From Cyanobacteriota bacterium (GTDB lineage Bacteria; Cyanobacteriota; Cyanobacteriia; Phormidesmidales; Phormidesmidaceae): 8,102 nt of DNA. A program made the position numbers and the translations under genes. Where the stretch lies: contig JAQCKL010000181.1 of assembly GCA_027592485.1 (NCBI GenBank), positions 1-8,102 on the forward strand. The letters run 5' to 3'. Shown here piece after piece: positions 1 through 5,749 of the stretch (positions within the stretch are counted from its first letter, which is position 1; every line of letters begins with the position of its first letter). The notes below the pieces were generated by a model, which was not told the DNA's origin, made no database searches, and saw only the letters and a program-made list of their open reading frames with translations.

Positions 1-398
1 GCTTTGCCGCCGGGGACGATGCCTTTTTAAAGAAACCGATTGATCTATCGGAGCTGATCCAAGTCCTCCAAGCACAGCTCCAATTGGATTGGGTCTATGC
101 CCAGAAGGGGGAGGCCCTTAAGCAAACCGCAACAGACCATGCCAGTCATCCCTTAGGGGGTGCTCCTATGGTTCCACCGCCCCAAGAGAAATTGGAGAAG
201 CTGATCTTTTTTGCAAAAATGGGCGACATTGAAGCCTTGGAAAATCAGCTGCAAGCACTAGCCCAAGATCCCCTATATGGGGATAGCTCAGCCCCCTTTA
301 TTGACTCCGTCAAAGAATTTACAGGGGCATTTCAGGTGAGAGATTTACGAGCATTTTTAGAGTCACTACTGAGGGCAAACTGTGTATCGTACCAGTAA
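1..398 (+). CDS. C-terminal part of a receiver-domain signalling protein (5' end outside window)
   Basis: The reading frame is open from the first bases (first whole codon at 3) to the TAA at 396-398, giving 131 residues with no start inside the window. The first 28 or so residues are the last strand and helix of a response-regulator receiver domain: FAAGDDAFLKKPIDLSEL has the conserved switch lysine followed by proline. The phosphoacceptor Asp lies upstream and is not visible. After a proline-rich linker, the tail has the pattern PPxEKLEKLxxxAKxGDIEALExxL...FxxxVKEFTGAFQVRDLRAFLESLL. I recall this helical tail at the end of many cyanobacterial hybrid sensor kinases, so this is probably the end of a hybrid histidine kinase, although a stand-alone regulator cannot be excluded. 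The next gene starts two bases after the stop on the same strand, so the two are probably cotranscribed and may share a phosphorelay. A TTG at 84 lies inside the receiver domain and is not a real start. Confidence 0.85.
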   Translation, partial: FAAGDDAFLKKPIDLSELIQVLQAQLQLDWVYAQKGEALKQTATDHASHPLGGAPMVPPPQEKLEKLIFFAKMGDIEALENQLQALAQDPLYGDSSAPFIDSVKEFTGAFQVRDLRAFLESLLRANCVSYQ

Positions 399-400
399 CC

Positions 401-1768
401 ATGATGAATAAAACTGATATTGGAAAGGTTTTGCTGGTGGACGATCAACCCGCAAATCTCAAGGTTTTGTCAGAGTCACTCCGTCATGAGGACTGGGTCA
501 CCTTAGTGGCACCCGATGGGGAGTCTGCCCTAGAGCAAGTTGCCTATTCAAAACCCGATTTAATTCTGCTCGATGTCTTGATGCCAGGTATTGATGGCTT
601 TGAGACCTGCAATCGCCTCAAAAGCAATCCTGAGACGGCGGCAATCCCGGTCATTTTTATGACTGCGCTATCAGATATTTTTGACAAAGTTAAAGGCTTT
701 GAAATCGGAGCAGTGGATTACATTACCAAACCCTTTCAACAGGAGGAGGTGATTGCTCGGGTTAAATTGCACCTCCGGCTCCATCACCTCAGTCAGAAGT
801 TAAGCCATAAGGTTGAGGAACAAGCGTTAACTGAGGCCAAGTTACAGAAGCTCAATCAGGAATTGGAAGCGCGGGTTGAAGCCAGAACCGCTGAGCTGTC
901 AGAGTCCCTGAAACAGCTTCAGCAAATGCAGACTCAGCTGATCCAGAGCGAAAAAATGTCTGCAATTGGCCAACTCACCGCCGGTATTGCCCACGAGATC
1001 AATAACCCGGTGGGGTTTATCCACGGCAATCTGGACTATGTCGAAGAATACACCGATGACTTGATAAAGCTCGTCAAGCTTTACCGAGACAACAGCCCAG
1101 AGCCCATCCCCACCATCAAGAAACAGGTCGATGCCATTGACCTAGACTTTGTTTCGGGAGATTTAGCCAAAATCTTGGCGTCGATGCGCATGGGCACCGA
1201 TCGCATTGTCAATATTGTGTCTTCCCTTAAGCAATTTTCGCGGATTGAAAAAGATAAAAAGCCGGGCTTTGATATCCATGGGGGAATCGATGACACGCTG
1301 ACAATTTTGTCGAGCAAGCTGAAAGAAACTAAGGATCGCCCTACCATCCAAGTCACCAAGACCTATGGCGAGCTACCACCCATCACCTGTAATTACAGCC
1401 AGCTCAATCAGGTGTTTATGAATATTTTGGCGAACGCCATTGATGCCCTGGAGGAAAGGGATCAAGGTCGCGCTTGGGAGGTGATCGAAGCAAGCCCCAG
1501 TTGCATCAATATCACCACCTGCTTTTCCGATCAGGATGGCGTCACCCTTAAGATTTCAGATAATGGATTGGGAATGTCCGATGCGGTGCAGCGCAACATT
1601 TTTGATCCCTTCTTTACCACTAAGGATATTGGCAAGGGCACCGGCATGGGACTCGCCATTAGTCACCAAATCATCGTCCAAAACCATCAGGGTTCGCTCG
1701 AATGTCATTCCGTACCGGGCCAAGGCACGACCTTTGTGATTCAATTGCCGGTCCAACTGGTTTCTTAG
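401..1768 (+). CDS. Response regulator receiver / histidine kinase fusion, 455 aa
   Basis: This is a cytoplasmic two-component protein with an N-terminal receiver and a C-terminal kinase. Receiver, about 8-127: acidic pair D14/D15, phosphoacceptor D58 (LLDVLMPG), T88 and K110 (TKPF). A coiled coil, about 130-186, is rich in Gln, Glu and Leu. The dimerisation and phosphoacceptor helix has the H-box at H198 (GIAHEINNP). The HATPase domain has an N-box at N341-N345 (NILANAIDAL), a G1 box at D387-G391 (SDNGLGM), an F-box (FDPFFTT) and a G2 box (GKGTGMGL). All key residues are present, so an active kinase is expected. No transmembrane segment or PAS/GAF domain is seen, so its input is probably phosphorylation of its own receiver by a partner. 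The gene immediately upstream is the obvious candidate. ATG at 401 or 404 could be the start; neither has a clear Shine-Dalgarno, consistent with translation coupled to the preceding gene. It resembles the many cyanobacterial receiver-kinase fusions, and its specific stimulus cannot be inferred. Confidence 0.93.
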   Translation: MMNKTDIGKVLLVDDQPANLKVLSESLRHEDWVTLVAPDGESALEQVAYSKPDLILLDVLMPGIDGFETCNRLKSNPETAAIPVIFMTALSDIFDKVKGFEIGAVDYITKPFQQEEVIARVKLHLRLHHLSQKLSHKVEEQALTEAKLQKLNQELEARVEARTAELSESLKQLQQMQTQLIQSEKMSAIGQLTAGIAHEINNPVGFIHGNLDYVEEYTDDLIKLVKLYRDNSPEPIPTIKKQVDAIDLDFVSGDLAKILASMRMGTDRIVNIVSSLKQFSRIEKDKKPGFDIHGGIDDTLTILSSKLKETKDRPTIQVTKTYGELPPITCNYSQLNQVFMNILANAIDALEERDQGRAWEVIEASPSCINITTCFSDQDGVTLKISDNGLGMSDAVQRNIFDPFFTTKDIGKGTGMGLAISHQIIVQNHQGSLECHSVPGQGTTFVIQLPVQLVS

Positions 1769-1777
1769 CGATCGCTA
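1766..1777. repeat. HIP1 palindrome carrying both convergent stop codons
   Basis: TAGCGATCGCTA is a perfect 12-bp palindrome built around the HIP1 octamer GCGATCGC (1768-1775). Its left end is the TAG stop of the receiver-kinase gene on the plus strand. Its right end, read on the minus strand, is the TAG stop of the NuiA-like gene. The two coding regions are therefore separated by only 6 bp, with no room for a conventional terminator between them. Confidence 0.95.
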
Positions 1778-2179
1778 CGTCTCCACGCTCTGGGTCCGCA
1801 CCCCCACCATTTCTCCGATCTCGGTACAGCCTAGTACCAGCACCTCAACGGTGACCTGGCCCACCCGCAAGACCCGCACCGCTGAGAGCTGTGCCTCTAA
1901 ATACTGGAATAACTGCTGGTGCTGCTGGGCGCTCGCCTCCCCCGCGGCCCCATAGCCCCGACAACGGCGGTTGACCTGGGCCGCAAAATCCCCCAAAGAC
2001 GATCGGCCGATGGGGGCGTCGTCGGGTTGAGCCAGATATCGTCGCAGCGCCGCGTCCGTGATCTCAGCACCACTCGTGGCTGGCCACACCACCACCTGCC
2101 AGGGCATGTCAGTCTCGCTAGGGAAGCATAATCCTTCGATCAAACGATTCAGTTGGGCGGTGATCGGGTCCAGGGACAT
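1775..2179 (-). CDS. NuiA-like (nuclease A inhibitor family) protein, 134 aa
   Basis: The protein aligns along its whole length, from memory, with Anabaena NuiA, the 135-residue inhibitor of the sugar-nonspecific nuclease NucA. Matching blocks are the N-terminal LIEGLCFPSETDMPWQVVVW (NuiA: DGLLFMSESEYPFEVFLW), the middle DDAP, the strand VRVLRVGQVTVEVLVLG and the C-terminal GVRTQSVET (NuiA: GISTKVVET). As I recall, a Glu near position 24 and the C-terminal Thr of NuiA plug the nuclease active site and its bound metal. The counterparts here are E22 and T134, and the protein stops exactly at that Thr. No NucA-like gene is in the window. No signal peptide is apparent. ATG at 2179 lies 5 bp after the peroxiredoxin stop on the same strand, so the two probably share a transcript. 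There is no good Shine-Dalgarno, consistent with coupled translation. Family membership looks firm; nuclease inhibition is inferred, and other roles are possible in orphan homologues. Confidence 0.82.
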   Translation of the reverse strand: MSLDPITAQLNRLIEGLCFPSETDMPWQVVVWPATSGAEITDAALRRYLAQPDDAPIGRSSLGDFAAQVNRRCRGYGAAGEASAQQHQQLFQYLEAQLSAVRVLRVGQVTVEVLVLGCTEIGEMVGVRTQSVET

Positions 2180-2184
2180 AGAGG

Positions 2185-2646
2185 TTACGCAGGGGCGAGG
2201 GATTTCAACACCGTCAGGGCCTCAGACACATGGGCCGTGGCGTTGAACTGGGAGTTGAATACATGCTGGACGATGCCATCGAGATCGATCACATAGGTCA
2301 CCCGGCCTGGTAGAAGCCCCAGGGTAGCGGGCACCCCATAGGCTTTGCGGACCTTGGCCCCCATGTCGCTGACCAAGGTAAAGGGTAGGTTGTGCTTGGC
2401 CGCAAAGGCACTGTGGGAGGTCGGGGAGTCACTGCTGATGCCAATCACCTCAGCGCCCAAGTCTTGAAAGGCTTCGTAGCTGTCCCGGAAGCTGCAGGAC
2501 TCTGCCGTGCAGCCGGGGGTATCGTCCTTGGGGTAGAAGTACAACACCACCGGCTTTTGCCCCTTGAATTGGCTCAGGGTAACGGTTTCACCATCTTGGG
2601 CCGCCAGCGTAAAGTCTGGTGCCATGTCGCCCACAGAAATAGCCAT
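2185..2646 (-). CDS. bcp: Peroxiredoxin Q / bacterioferritin comigratory protein (thiol peroxidase), 153 aa
   Basis: This soluble peroxidase reduces H2O2 and organic hydroperoxides, with electrons usually supplied by thioredoxin. The thioredoxin-fold AhpC/TSA family signatures are clear: GDMAPDFTL at the N terminus, then FYPKDDTPGCTAESCSFRD with the peroxidatic Cys at C46 and the resolving Cys at C51 (the CxxxxC spacing of atypical 2-Cys PrxQ), then GISSDS, LPFTLVSD and a late RVTYVIDLDG strand. The frame is open back to a TTG at 2670, but I place the start at the ATG at 2646. That start gives the usual family length and has AGGA (2655-2658 on this strand) 8 nt upstream. No transit or signal peptide is present. 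The NuiA-like gene follows 5 bp downstream in the same direction. Upstream it faces the cry-DASH gene across a short AT-rich spacer, so the two may share divergent light- or redox-responsive control (inference). Confidence 0.95.
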   Translation of the reverse strand: MAISVGDMAPDFTLAAQDGETVTLSQFKGQKPVVLYFYPKDDTPGCTAESCSFRDSYEAFQDLGAEVIGISSDSPTSHSAFAAKHNLPFTLVSDMGAKVRKAYGVPATLGLLPGRVTYVIDLDGIVQHVFNSQFNATAHVSEALTVLKSLAPA

Positions 2647-2654
2647 TGGGTTTG

Positions 2655-2658
2655 TCCT
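2655..2658 (-). promoter_or_regulatory. Shine-Dalgarno deciding the bcp start
   Basis: On the minus strand, AGGA lies 8 nt before the ATG at 2646. No comparable site precedes the upstream in-frame TTG at 2670. This supports the shorter, family-length protein. Confidence 0.6.
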
Positions 2659-2686
2659 GGTAGAGTACAAGGGAAATTGTTAACTT

Positions 2687-2694
2687 TTTATAAA
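2687..2694. promoter_or_regulatory. Candidate shared divergent -10 region (TTTATAAA palindrome)
   Basis: The spacer between bcp (minus) and the cry-DASH gene (plus) contains an AT-rich patch at 2674-2698. At its centre TTTATAAA is its own reverse complement, so TATAAA, a 5/6 match to the -10 consensus, can be read on either strand. Start sites here would give leaders of roughly 35 nt for bcp and 50 nt for cry-DASH. No convincing -35 hexamer is found at 16-18 bp in either direction, so this is only a candidate. An activator-dependent promoter would fit the missing -35. Confidence 0.3.
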
Positions 2695-2749
2695 TTTAGA
2701 CCACTCCTGCCCCGATTTTTTGACAACCGCTTTTCAACCCCACTTTCCA

Positions 2750-4219
2750 ATGGCCATTCTGCTCTGGTTCCGTAACGATCTCCGCCTCCATGACCATGAG
2801 CCCCTGCGGCAAGCGGTGCGATCGGGGGAGCCAGTGGTGCCAGTGTACTGTTTTGATCCCCGTCAATTTGGGCAGACCGGTTTCGGCTTCCCAAAAACTG
2901 GAGCCTTTCGCGCCCAGTTTTTGCGAGAAAGTGTAGCGGACCTACGGGCAAACCTGCGTCATCTGGGCAGTGATTTAATCCTCCGCCAGGGATATCCCGA
3001 AGTTATCCTGCCGGAGGTGGCTCGCCAGGTTAAGGCCAGTCACTGCTATTGGCATCAGGAGGTCACGTCAGAAGAGATAGCGGTAGAGCAGGCGGTAACG
3101 TTAGCCCTAAAAGTGCTCGACTGCAGCAGTCAAGGGTTTTGGGGCACAACCCTTTATCACCAAGCTGATCTGCCCTTTAAATTGGTACAGGTACCACCGG
3201 TATTTACCCAGTTTCGCAAGCAGGTGGAGCGCTACAGCAACATTAACCCAGCCTTAGTCGCACCCCAGACGTTGCCGCCTTTTCCCGCCGACCTGACTCC
3301 AGGGGAGATCCCCCCATTGACGACATTGGGCCTAACGCCGATTGAACGGGACCATCGCGCTGTCATGGCTTTTAAGGGGGGAGAAACCGCAGCCCTCGAC
3401 CGATTGGACGCATATATCTGGCAACGCGATCGCCTCCGCCATTACAAAGAAACCCGGAATGGGCTACTGGGGGAGGATTACTCCTCCAAATTTTCCCCCT
3501 GGTTGGCGTTGGGTTGCCTATCGCCGCGCCGGGTGTATGAAGCAGTACAAGCCTATGAAGCCAAACGGATCAAAAATGACTCCACCTACTGGCTGGTGTT
3601 TGAGCTGATCTGGCGGGATTATTTTCGATTTATCTGTTGTCAGCAGGGCGATCGCATCTTTCGAGCCTCGGGCATTCAAGGCATTCCCATCCCTTGGAAA
3701 CAGGATTGGCAGCGGTTTGAGCGATGGCGAGCGGGGCAGACCGGGTACCCGTTTGTGGATGCCAACATGCGAGAGCTGGCGGCGACGGGGTTTATGTCCA
3801 ATCGAGGCCGTCAAAATGTAGCCAGCTTTTTGACCAAAAATCTGGGTATTGACTGGCGCATGGGAGCGGAGTGGTTTGAGTCCCAGCTGATCGACTATGA
3901 CGTGTGCAGCAACTGGGGCAATTGGAACTACACCGCTGGGGTGGGCAATGATGCACGGGGGTTTCGGTATTTCAACATTCCGAAGCAGGCCCAGGACTAC
4001 GACCCAGAGGGGACCTATGTCAAGTGGTGGCTCCCAGAACTGGCCCAGGTCCCGGCGGCAAAGGTGCATCTGCCGGGGCAACTGCAGCCGGTGGAGCAAA
4101 AGCGGTTTCAGGTGCAGTTGGGGGTGGACTATCCCCAGCCGCTGGTGGACTTAAAAGGCTCTGCCAAAGCAAATCAGGCCCTCTATGACCAAGCCATCAA
4201 CCGCCGGAGACGGACTTAA
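2750..4219 (+). CDS. cry: Cryptochrome DASH (photolyase/cryptochrome family), 489 aa
   Basis: This is a flavoprotein of the blue-light photoreceptor/photolyase family. Cry-DASH proteins bind FAD and usually a folate antenna, and repair CPD lesions in single-stranded or looped DNA; some also affect transcription. The N-terminal alpha/beta antenna domain begins LLWFRNDLRLHDHEPL and contains GFPKTGAFRAQFL and HQEVTSEE. The helical FAD domain contains NGLLGEDYSSKFSPWLALG (about 237-255), LIWRDYFRF (286-294), GFMSNRGRQNVASFL (347-361) and DYDVCSNWGNWNYTAGVGNDARGF (382-405). The GNDARGFRYFNIPKQ block is characteristic of DASH rather than class I photolyases, and FAD-site N388 and surrounding tryptophans are intact. 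The frame is open back to a TTG at 2720, but ATG 2750 gives the normal MxILLWFRNDLRLHD start. No Shine-Dalgarno is visible. The protein ends in a basic INRRRRT tail of normal DASH length. It is divergent from bcp, and tandem repeats lie just downstream. Confidence 0.95.
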   Translation: MAILLWFRNDLRLHDHEPLRQAVRSGEPVVPVYCFDPRQFGQTGFGFPKTGAFRAQFLRESVADLRANLRHLGSDLILRQGYPEVILPEVARQVKASHCYWHQEVTSEEIAVEQAVTLALKVLDCSSQGFWGTTLYHQADLPFKLVQVPPVFTQFRKQVERYSNINPALVAPQTLPPFPADLTPGEIPPLTTLGLTPIERDHRAVMAFKGGETAALDRLDAYIWQRDRLRHYKETRNGLLGEDYSSKFSPWLALGCLSPRRVYEAVQAYEAKRIKNDSTYWLVFELIWRDYFRFICCQQGDRIFRASGIQGIPIPWKQDWQRFERWRAGQTGYPFVDANMRELAATGFMSNRGRQNVASFLTKNLGIDWRMGAEWFESQLIDYDVCSNWGNWNYTAGVGNDARGFRYFNIPKQAQDYDPEGTYVKWWLPELAQVPAAKVHLPGQLQPVEQKRFQVQLGVDYPQPLVDLKGSAKANQALYDQAINRRRRT

Positions 4220-4231
4220 TTCCACGTTAGG

Positions 4232-4280
4232 ATAGACAGCGAATCGGCATAGACAGTGAATAGTATAGACAGTGAATAGT
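4232..4280 (+). repeat. Three tandem copies of a 16-17 bp repeat
   Basis: ATAGACAGTGAATAGT occurs twice without mismatch, at 4249-4264 and 4265-4280. It is preceded by a diverged 17-bp copy at 4232-4248 (ATAGACAGCGAATCGGC). The array fills almost the whole gap between the cry-DASH stop (4219) and the Shine-Dalgarno of the next gene (4281). Each perfect copy ends or starts with TAG and contains no obvious inverted symmetry. It could be a slippage-prone repeat, a binding array, or part of the small gene's promoter and leader. Confidence 0.9.
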
Positions 4281-4287
4281 GAGGAGG
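4281..4287 (+). promoter_or_regulatory. Strong Shine-Dalgarno of the small gene
   Basis: GAGGAGG lies 6 nt before the ATG at 4294. It fixes the start there rather than at the in-frame GTG at 4279, which overlaps the Shine-Dalgarno itself. Strong sites of this kind are rare in the rest of the window, so the gene may be well translated. Confidence 0.75.
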
Positions 4288-4293
4288 CGTGCG

Positions 4294-4503
4294 ATGTTTT
4301 TTGATGAGTTGACCCCATTTCTGCAGGAACTCGTAAGGCAGCCGGTGGCCTTTGTGGGCGGTTTTGCGTCAGGTCTATTACGCCTTGATTTGGGTGAGGA
4401 TCCCGTTAAGAGCTGGCTGAATGACCAAGGGGGCGTCTCCGTGGGAAATGACGACAACACGCCACCCCCCAGCGATGGGCCAACCAAGATTTCCATCGAT
4501 TAA
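4294..4503 (+). CDS. Small conserved cyanobacterial protein of unknown function, 69 aa
   Basis: I do not recognise a named family. The core PFLQELVRQPVAFVGGFASG followed by LLRLDLGEDPVKSWL resembles, from memory, short uncharacterised cyanobacterial proteins with an F-x-GG-F-x-SG-x-LRL-x-L-x-EDPVK-x-WL pattern. The first half (about 5-33) is an amphipathic to hydrophobic helix with a GGFASG break, so it may associate with a membrane or a partner; it is too short and polar for a confident transmembrane call. The last 22 or so residues are low in complexity, Gly/Asp/Pro-rich (NDDNTPPPSDGPTKISID), and probably disordered. The strong Shine-Dalgarno, the plausible start and the absence of a competing frame make this a real gene. 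It sits alone between a tandem repeat array and a palindromic element; cotranscription with the cry-DASH gene 74 bp upstream is possible. Confidence 0.8.
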   Translation: MFFDELTPFLQELVRQPVAFVGGFASGLLRLDLGEDPVKSWLNDQGGVSVGNDDNTPPPSDGPTKISID

Positions 4504-4619
4504 CCGGGATTGCTGGCATTGCTCAATATGGGTATGCCCCCTCTGGATCTCCCTTGCCCTAGTTCTCTCCCAAAGGGTACTGCCGTTTATAGATAAGTCT
4601 TGGGTTGAGTTCGTGGCGG

Positions 4620-4720
4620 TCTAGAGCCCCCCAACCCCCTAAAAAAAGGGGGCAGTCCAATTCCGTTTGTGAAGCGCCCCTTTTTGCCCGCAGGGCATAG
4701 GGACGGCGACAGCGGGGGAT
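4620..4720. repeat. Degenerate palindromic dispersed element with terminator-like hairpin
   Basis: The left arm reads CCCCCCAACCCCCTAAAAAA and then GGGGGC, with a local hairpin CCCCC (4635-4639) / GGGGG (4648-4652). A second, longer-range stem pairs AAAAAGGGG (4643-4651) with CCCCTTTTT (4677-4685) around a 25-nt loop. Because it ends in T5, this stem could stop transcripts from the small gene. The right arm ends in AGCGGGGGATTAAACC (4711-4726). From memory, C/G-tract palindromes of this style, with a central AATTCC-like spacer, are abundant non-coding repeats in many cyanobacterial genomes. This copy looks degraded, especially its right arm. The boundaries are approximate and no flanking target duplication is evident. 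Confidence 0.5.
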
Positions 4721-4749
4721 TAAACCTGTTCGCGAAGACCAGAGATCTG

Positions 4750-4755
4750 TATAAG
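4750..4755 (+). promoter_or_regulatory. Candidate -10 of the glutaminase promoter
   Basis: TATAAG matches the -10 consensus at 5 of 6 positions and lies 25 nt before the glutaminase ATG. A start site near 4762 would leave a short leader containing the AGGA ribosome-binding site. No good -35 is seen 16-18 bp upstream. I looked for an NtcA-type GTA-N8-TAC site and found none. Confidence 0.3.
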
Positions 4756-4780
4756 CGGCAGCCCCAAGGGCTAGGACAAG

Positions 4781-5749
4781 ATGACCTCAATTCAAGCTTT
4801 TCTCGAAACCCTGCACGAGCGGTACCAGCCCCTGAGCGACGGTACGGTGGCGCAGTACATTCCGGAGTTGGCGAAGGTGGATCCCGATCGCTTTGCCATC
4901 AGCATTGTCACGGTGGATGGGCAGCGGTTTCAGGTGGGGGACAGCCAGCCGTTTACAATTCAGTCAATCTCGAAGGTGTTTACCTATGGGTTGGCCTTGG
5001 CCGACCATGGCCGCGATCGCCTCCTAAAAAAGGTCGGGGTCGAACCCACGGGGGACCCGTTTAATTCGCTGATTCGGCTGGATGAGGCGTCGAAGCGGCC
5101 CGACAACCCCATGGTGAATGCAGGGGCGATCGCCACCACCAGCCTACTCAAGGGAAATGACCCGACGGAACGGCTGAACCGCTTGCTGGAGATGTTTCGC
5201 CAATATGTGGACCGGGAAGTCCATGTGGATATCTCGACGTTCATGTCGGAGCGGGTTTCGGGGCACCGCAATCGGGCGATCGCCCACCTGATGCGCAATT
5301 TCAACATGATTGATGAGCACATTGAGGAAACCCTGGATTTGTATTATCAGCAGTGCTCGCTGCTGGTCACCTGCGAAGATTTGGCGATGATGGCGGCGAC
5401 GTTGGCAAACCAGGGGCGACAGCCGCTCTCCGGGGTGCAGGTGGTCAGCCCTGATCACATCCGCGACATTCTCAGCGTCATGTATACCTGCGGCATGTAT
5501 AACTTTGCGGGGGAATGGGCCTACCGGGTGGGGATTCCGGCAAAGAGTGGGGTCTCTGGGGGGATTATGGCGGTGGTGCCAAACCAGGCGGGGATCGCGG
5601 TGTTTTCGCCTCGGTTGGATAAGAATGGCAACAGTGTACGGGGGCTGAAGGTGTTTGAGGAGCTATCCCGCACCTATGGGTTTCATTTGTTTGATTTGTC
5701 GATGGGGCGATGTCGATTTAGTCAGGCATTGAAAGCGAGCGAGAAATGA
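4781..5749 (+). CDS. glsA: Glutaminase (beta-lactamase-like serine fold), 322 aa
   Basis: It hydrolyses L-glutamine to L-glutamate and ammonia in the cytoplasm. The protein covers the whole glutaminase family: PFTIQSISKVF with the catalytic S62-x-x-K65 pair; NSLIRLDEASKRPDNPMVNAGAI (95-117), with N113 in the conserved substrate-binding block; FNMIDEHIEETLDLYYQQCSL, with the conserved Glu and Tyr; and PAKSGVSGGI with K255-S256-G257 and S259-G260-G261. No key residue is missing. The length is close to the usual 305-335, so there are no added ankyrin or STAS domains. ATG 4781 is preceded by AGGA at 4773-4776 (4 nt spacing) and AAGGG at 4766-4770. In enteric bacteria, related enzymes contribute to acid resistance, and cyanobacterial homologues have been linked to salt tolerance (literature memory); which applies here cannot be told. 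It appears to be a single-gene unit ended by the hairpin at 5924-5955. Confidence 0.95.
   Translation: MTSIQAFLETLHERYQPLSDGTVAQYIPELAKVDPDRFAISIVTVDGQRFQVGDSQPFTIQSISKVFTYGLALADHGRDRLLKKVGVEPTGDPFNSLIRLDEASKRPDNPMVNAGAIATTSLLKGNDPTERLNRLLEMFRQYVDREVHVDISTFMSERVSGHRNRAIAHLMRNFNMIDEHIEETLDLYYQQCSLLVTCEDLAMMAATLANQGRQPLSGVQVVSPDHIRDILSVMYTCGMYNFAGEWAYRVGIPAKSGVSGGIMAVVPNQAGIAVFSPRLDKNGNSVRGLKVFEELSRTYGFHLFDLSMGRCRFSQALKASEK

Larger units (their letters stand above)
4504..4780 (+). other. Intergenic region between the small gene and glutaminase
   Basis: This 277-bp gap contains no credible gene. The first 115 bp show no feature I can support. The middle, about 4620-4720, holds the palindromic repeat element described separately. 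The last 60 bp hold the candidate glutaminase promoter and ribosome-binding site. Confidence 0.7.

Noticed and set aside
2720..2725. TTGACA, a perfect -35 hexamer just before cry-DASH, also an in-frame TTG start
   Set aside because: At 17 bp spacing the -10 position reads CTTTCC, and the gene starts at 2750. As a start codon it would add ten residues absent from the family.
3518..4099. 193-codon open frame antisense to cry-DASH
   Set aside because: It lies wholly inside a well-supported gene, has no family resemblance, and its composition (Pro, Leu, His, Arg rich) is that of a shadow frame.
4686..4696. GCCC-GCA-GGGC hairpin in the palindromic element
   Set aside because: The 4-bp stem has its T-run on the wrong side for a terminator and is probably part of the degraded repeat arm.
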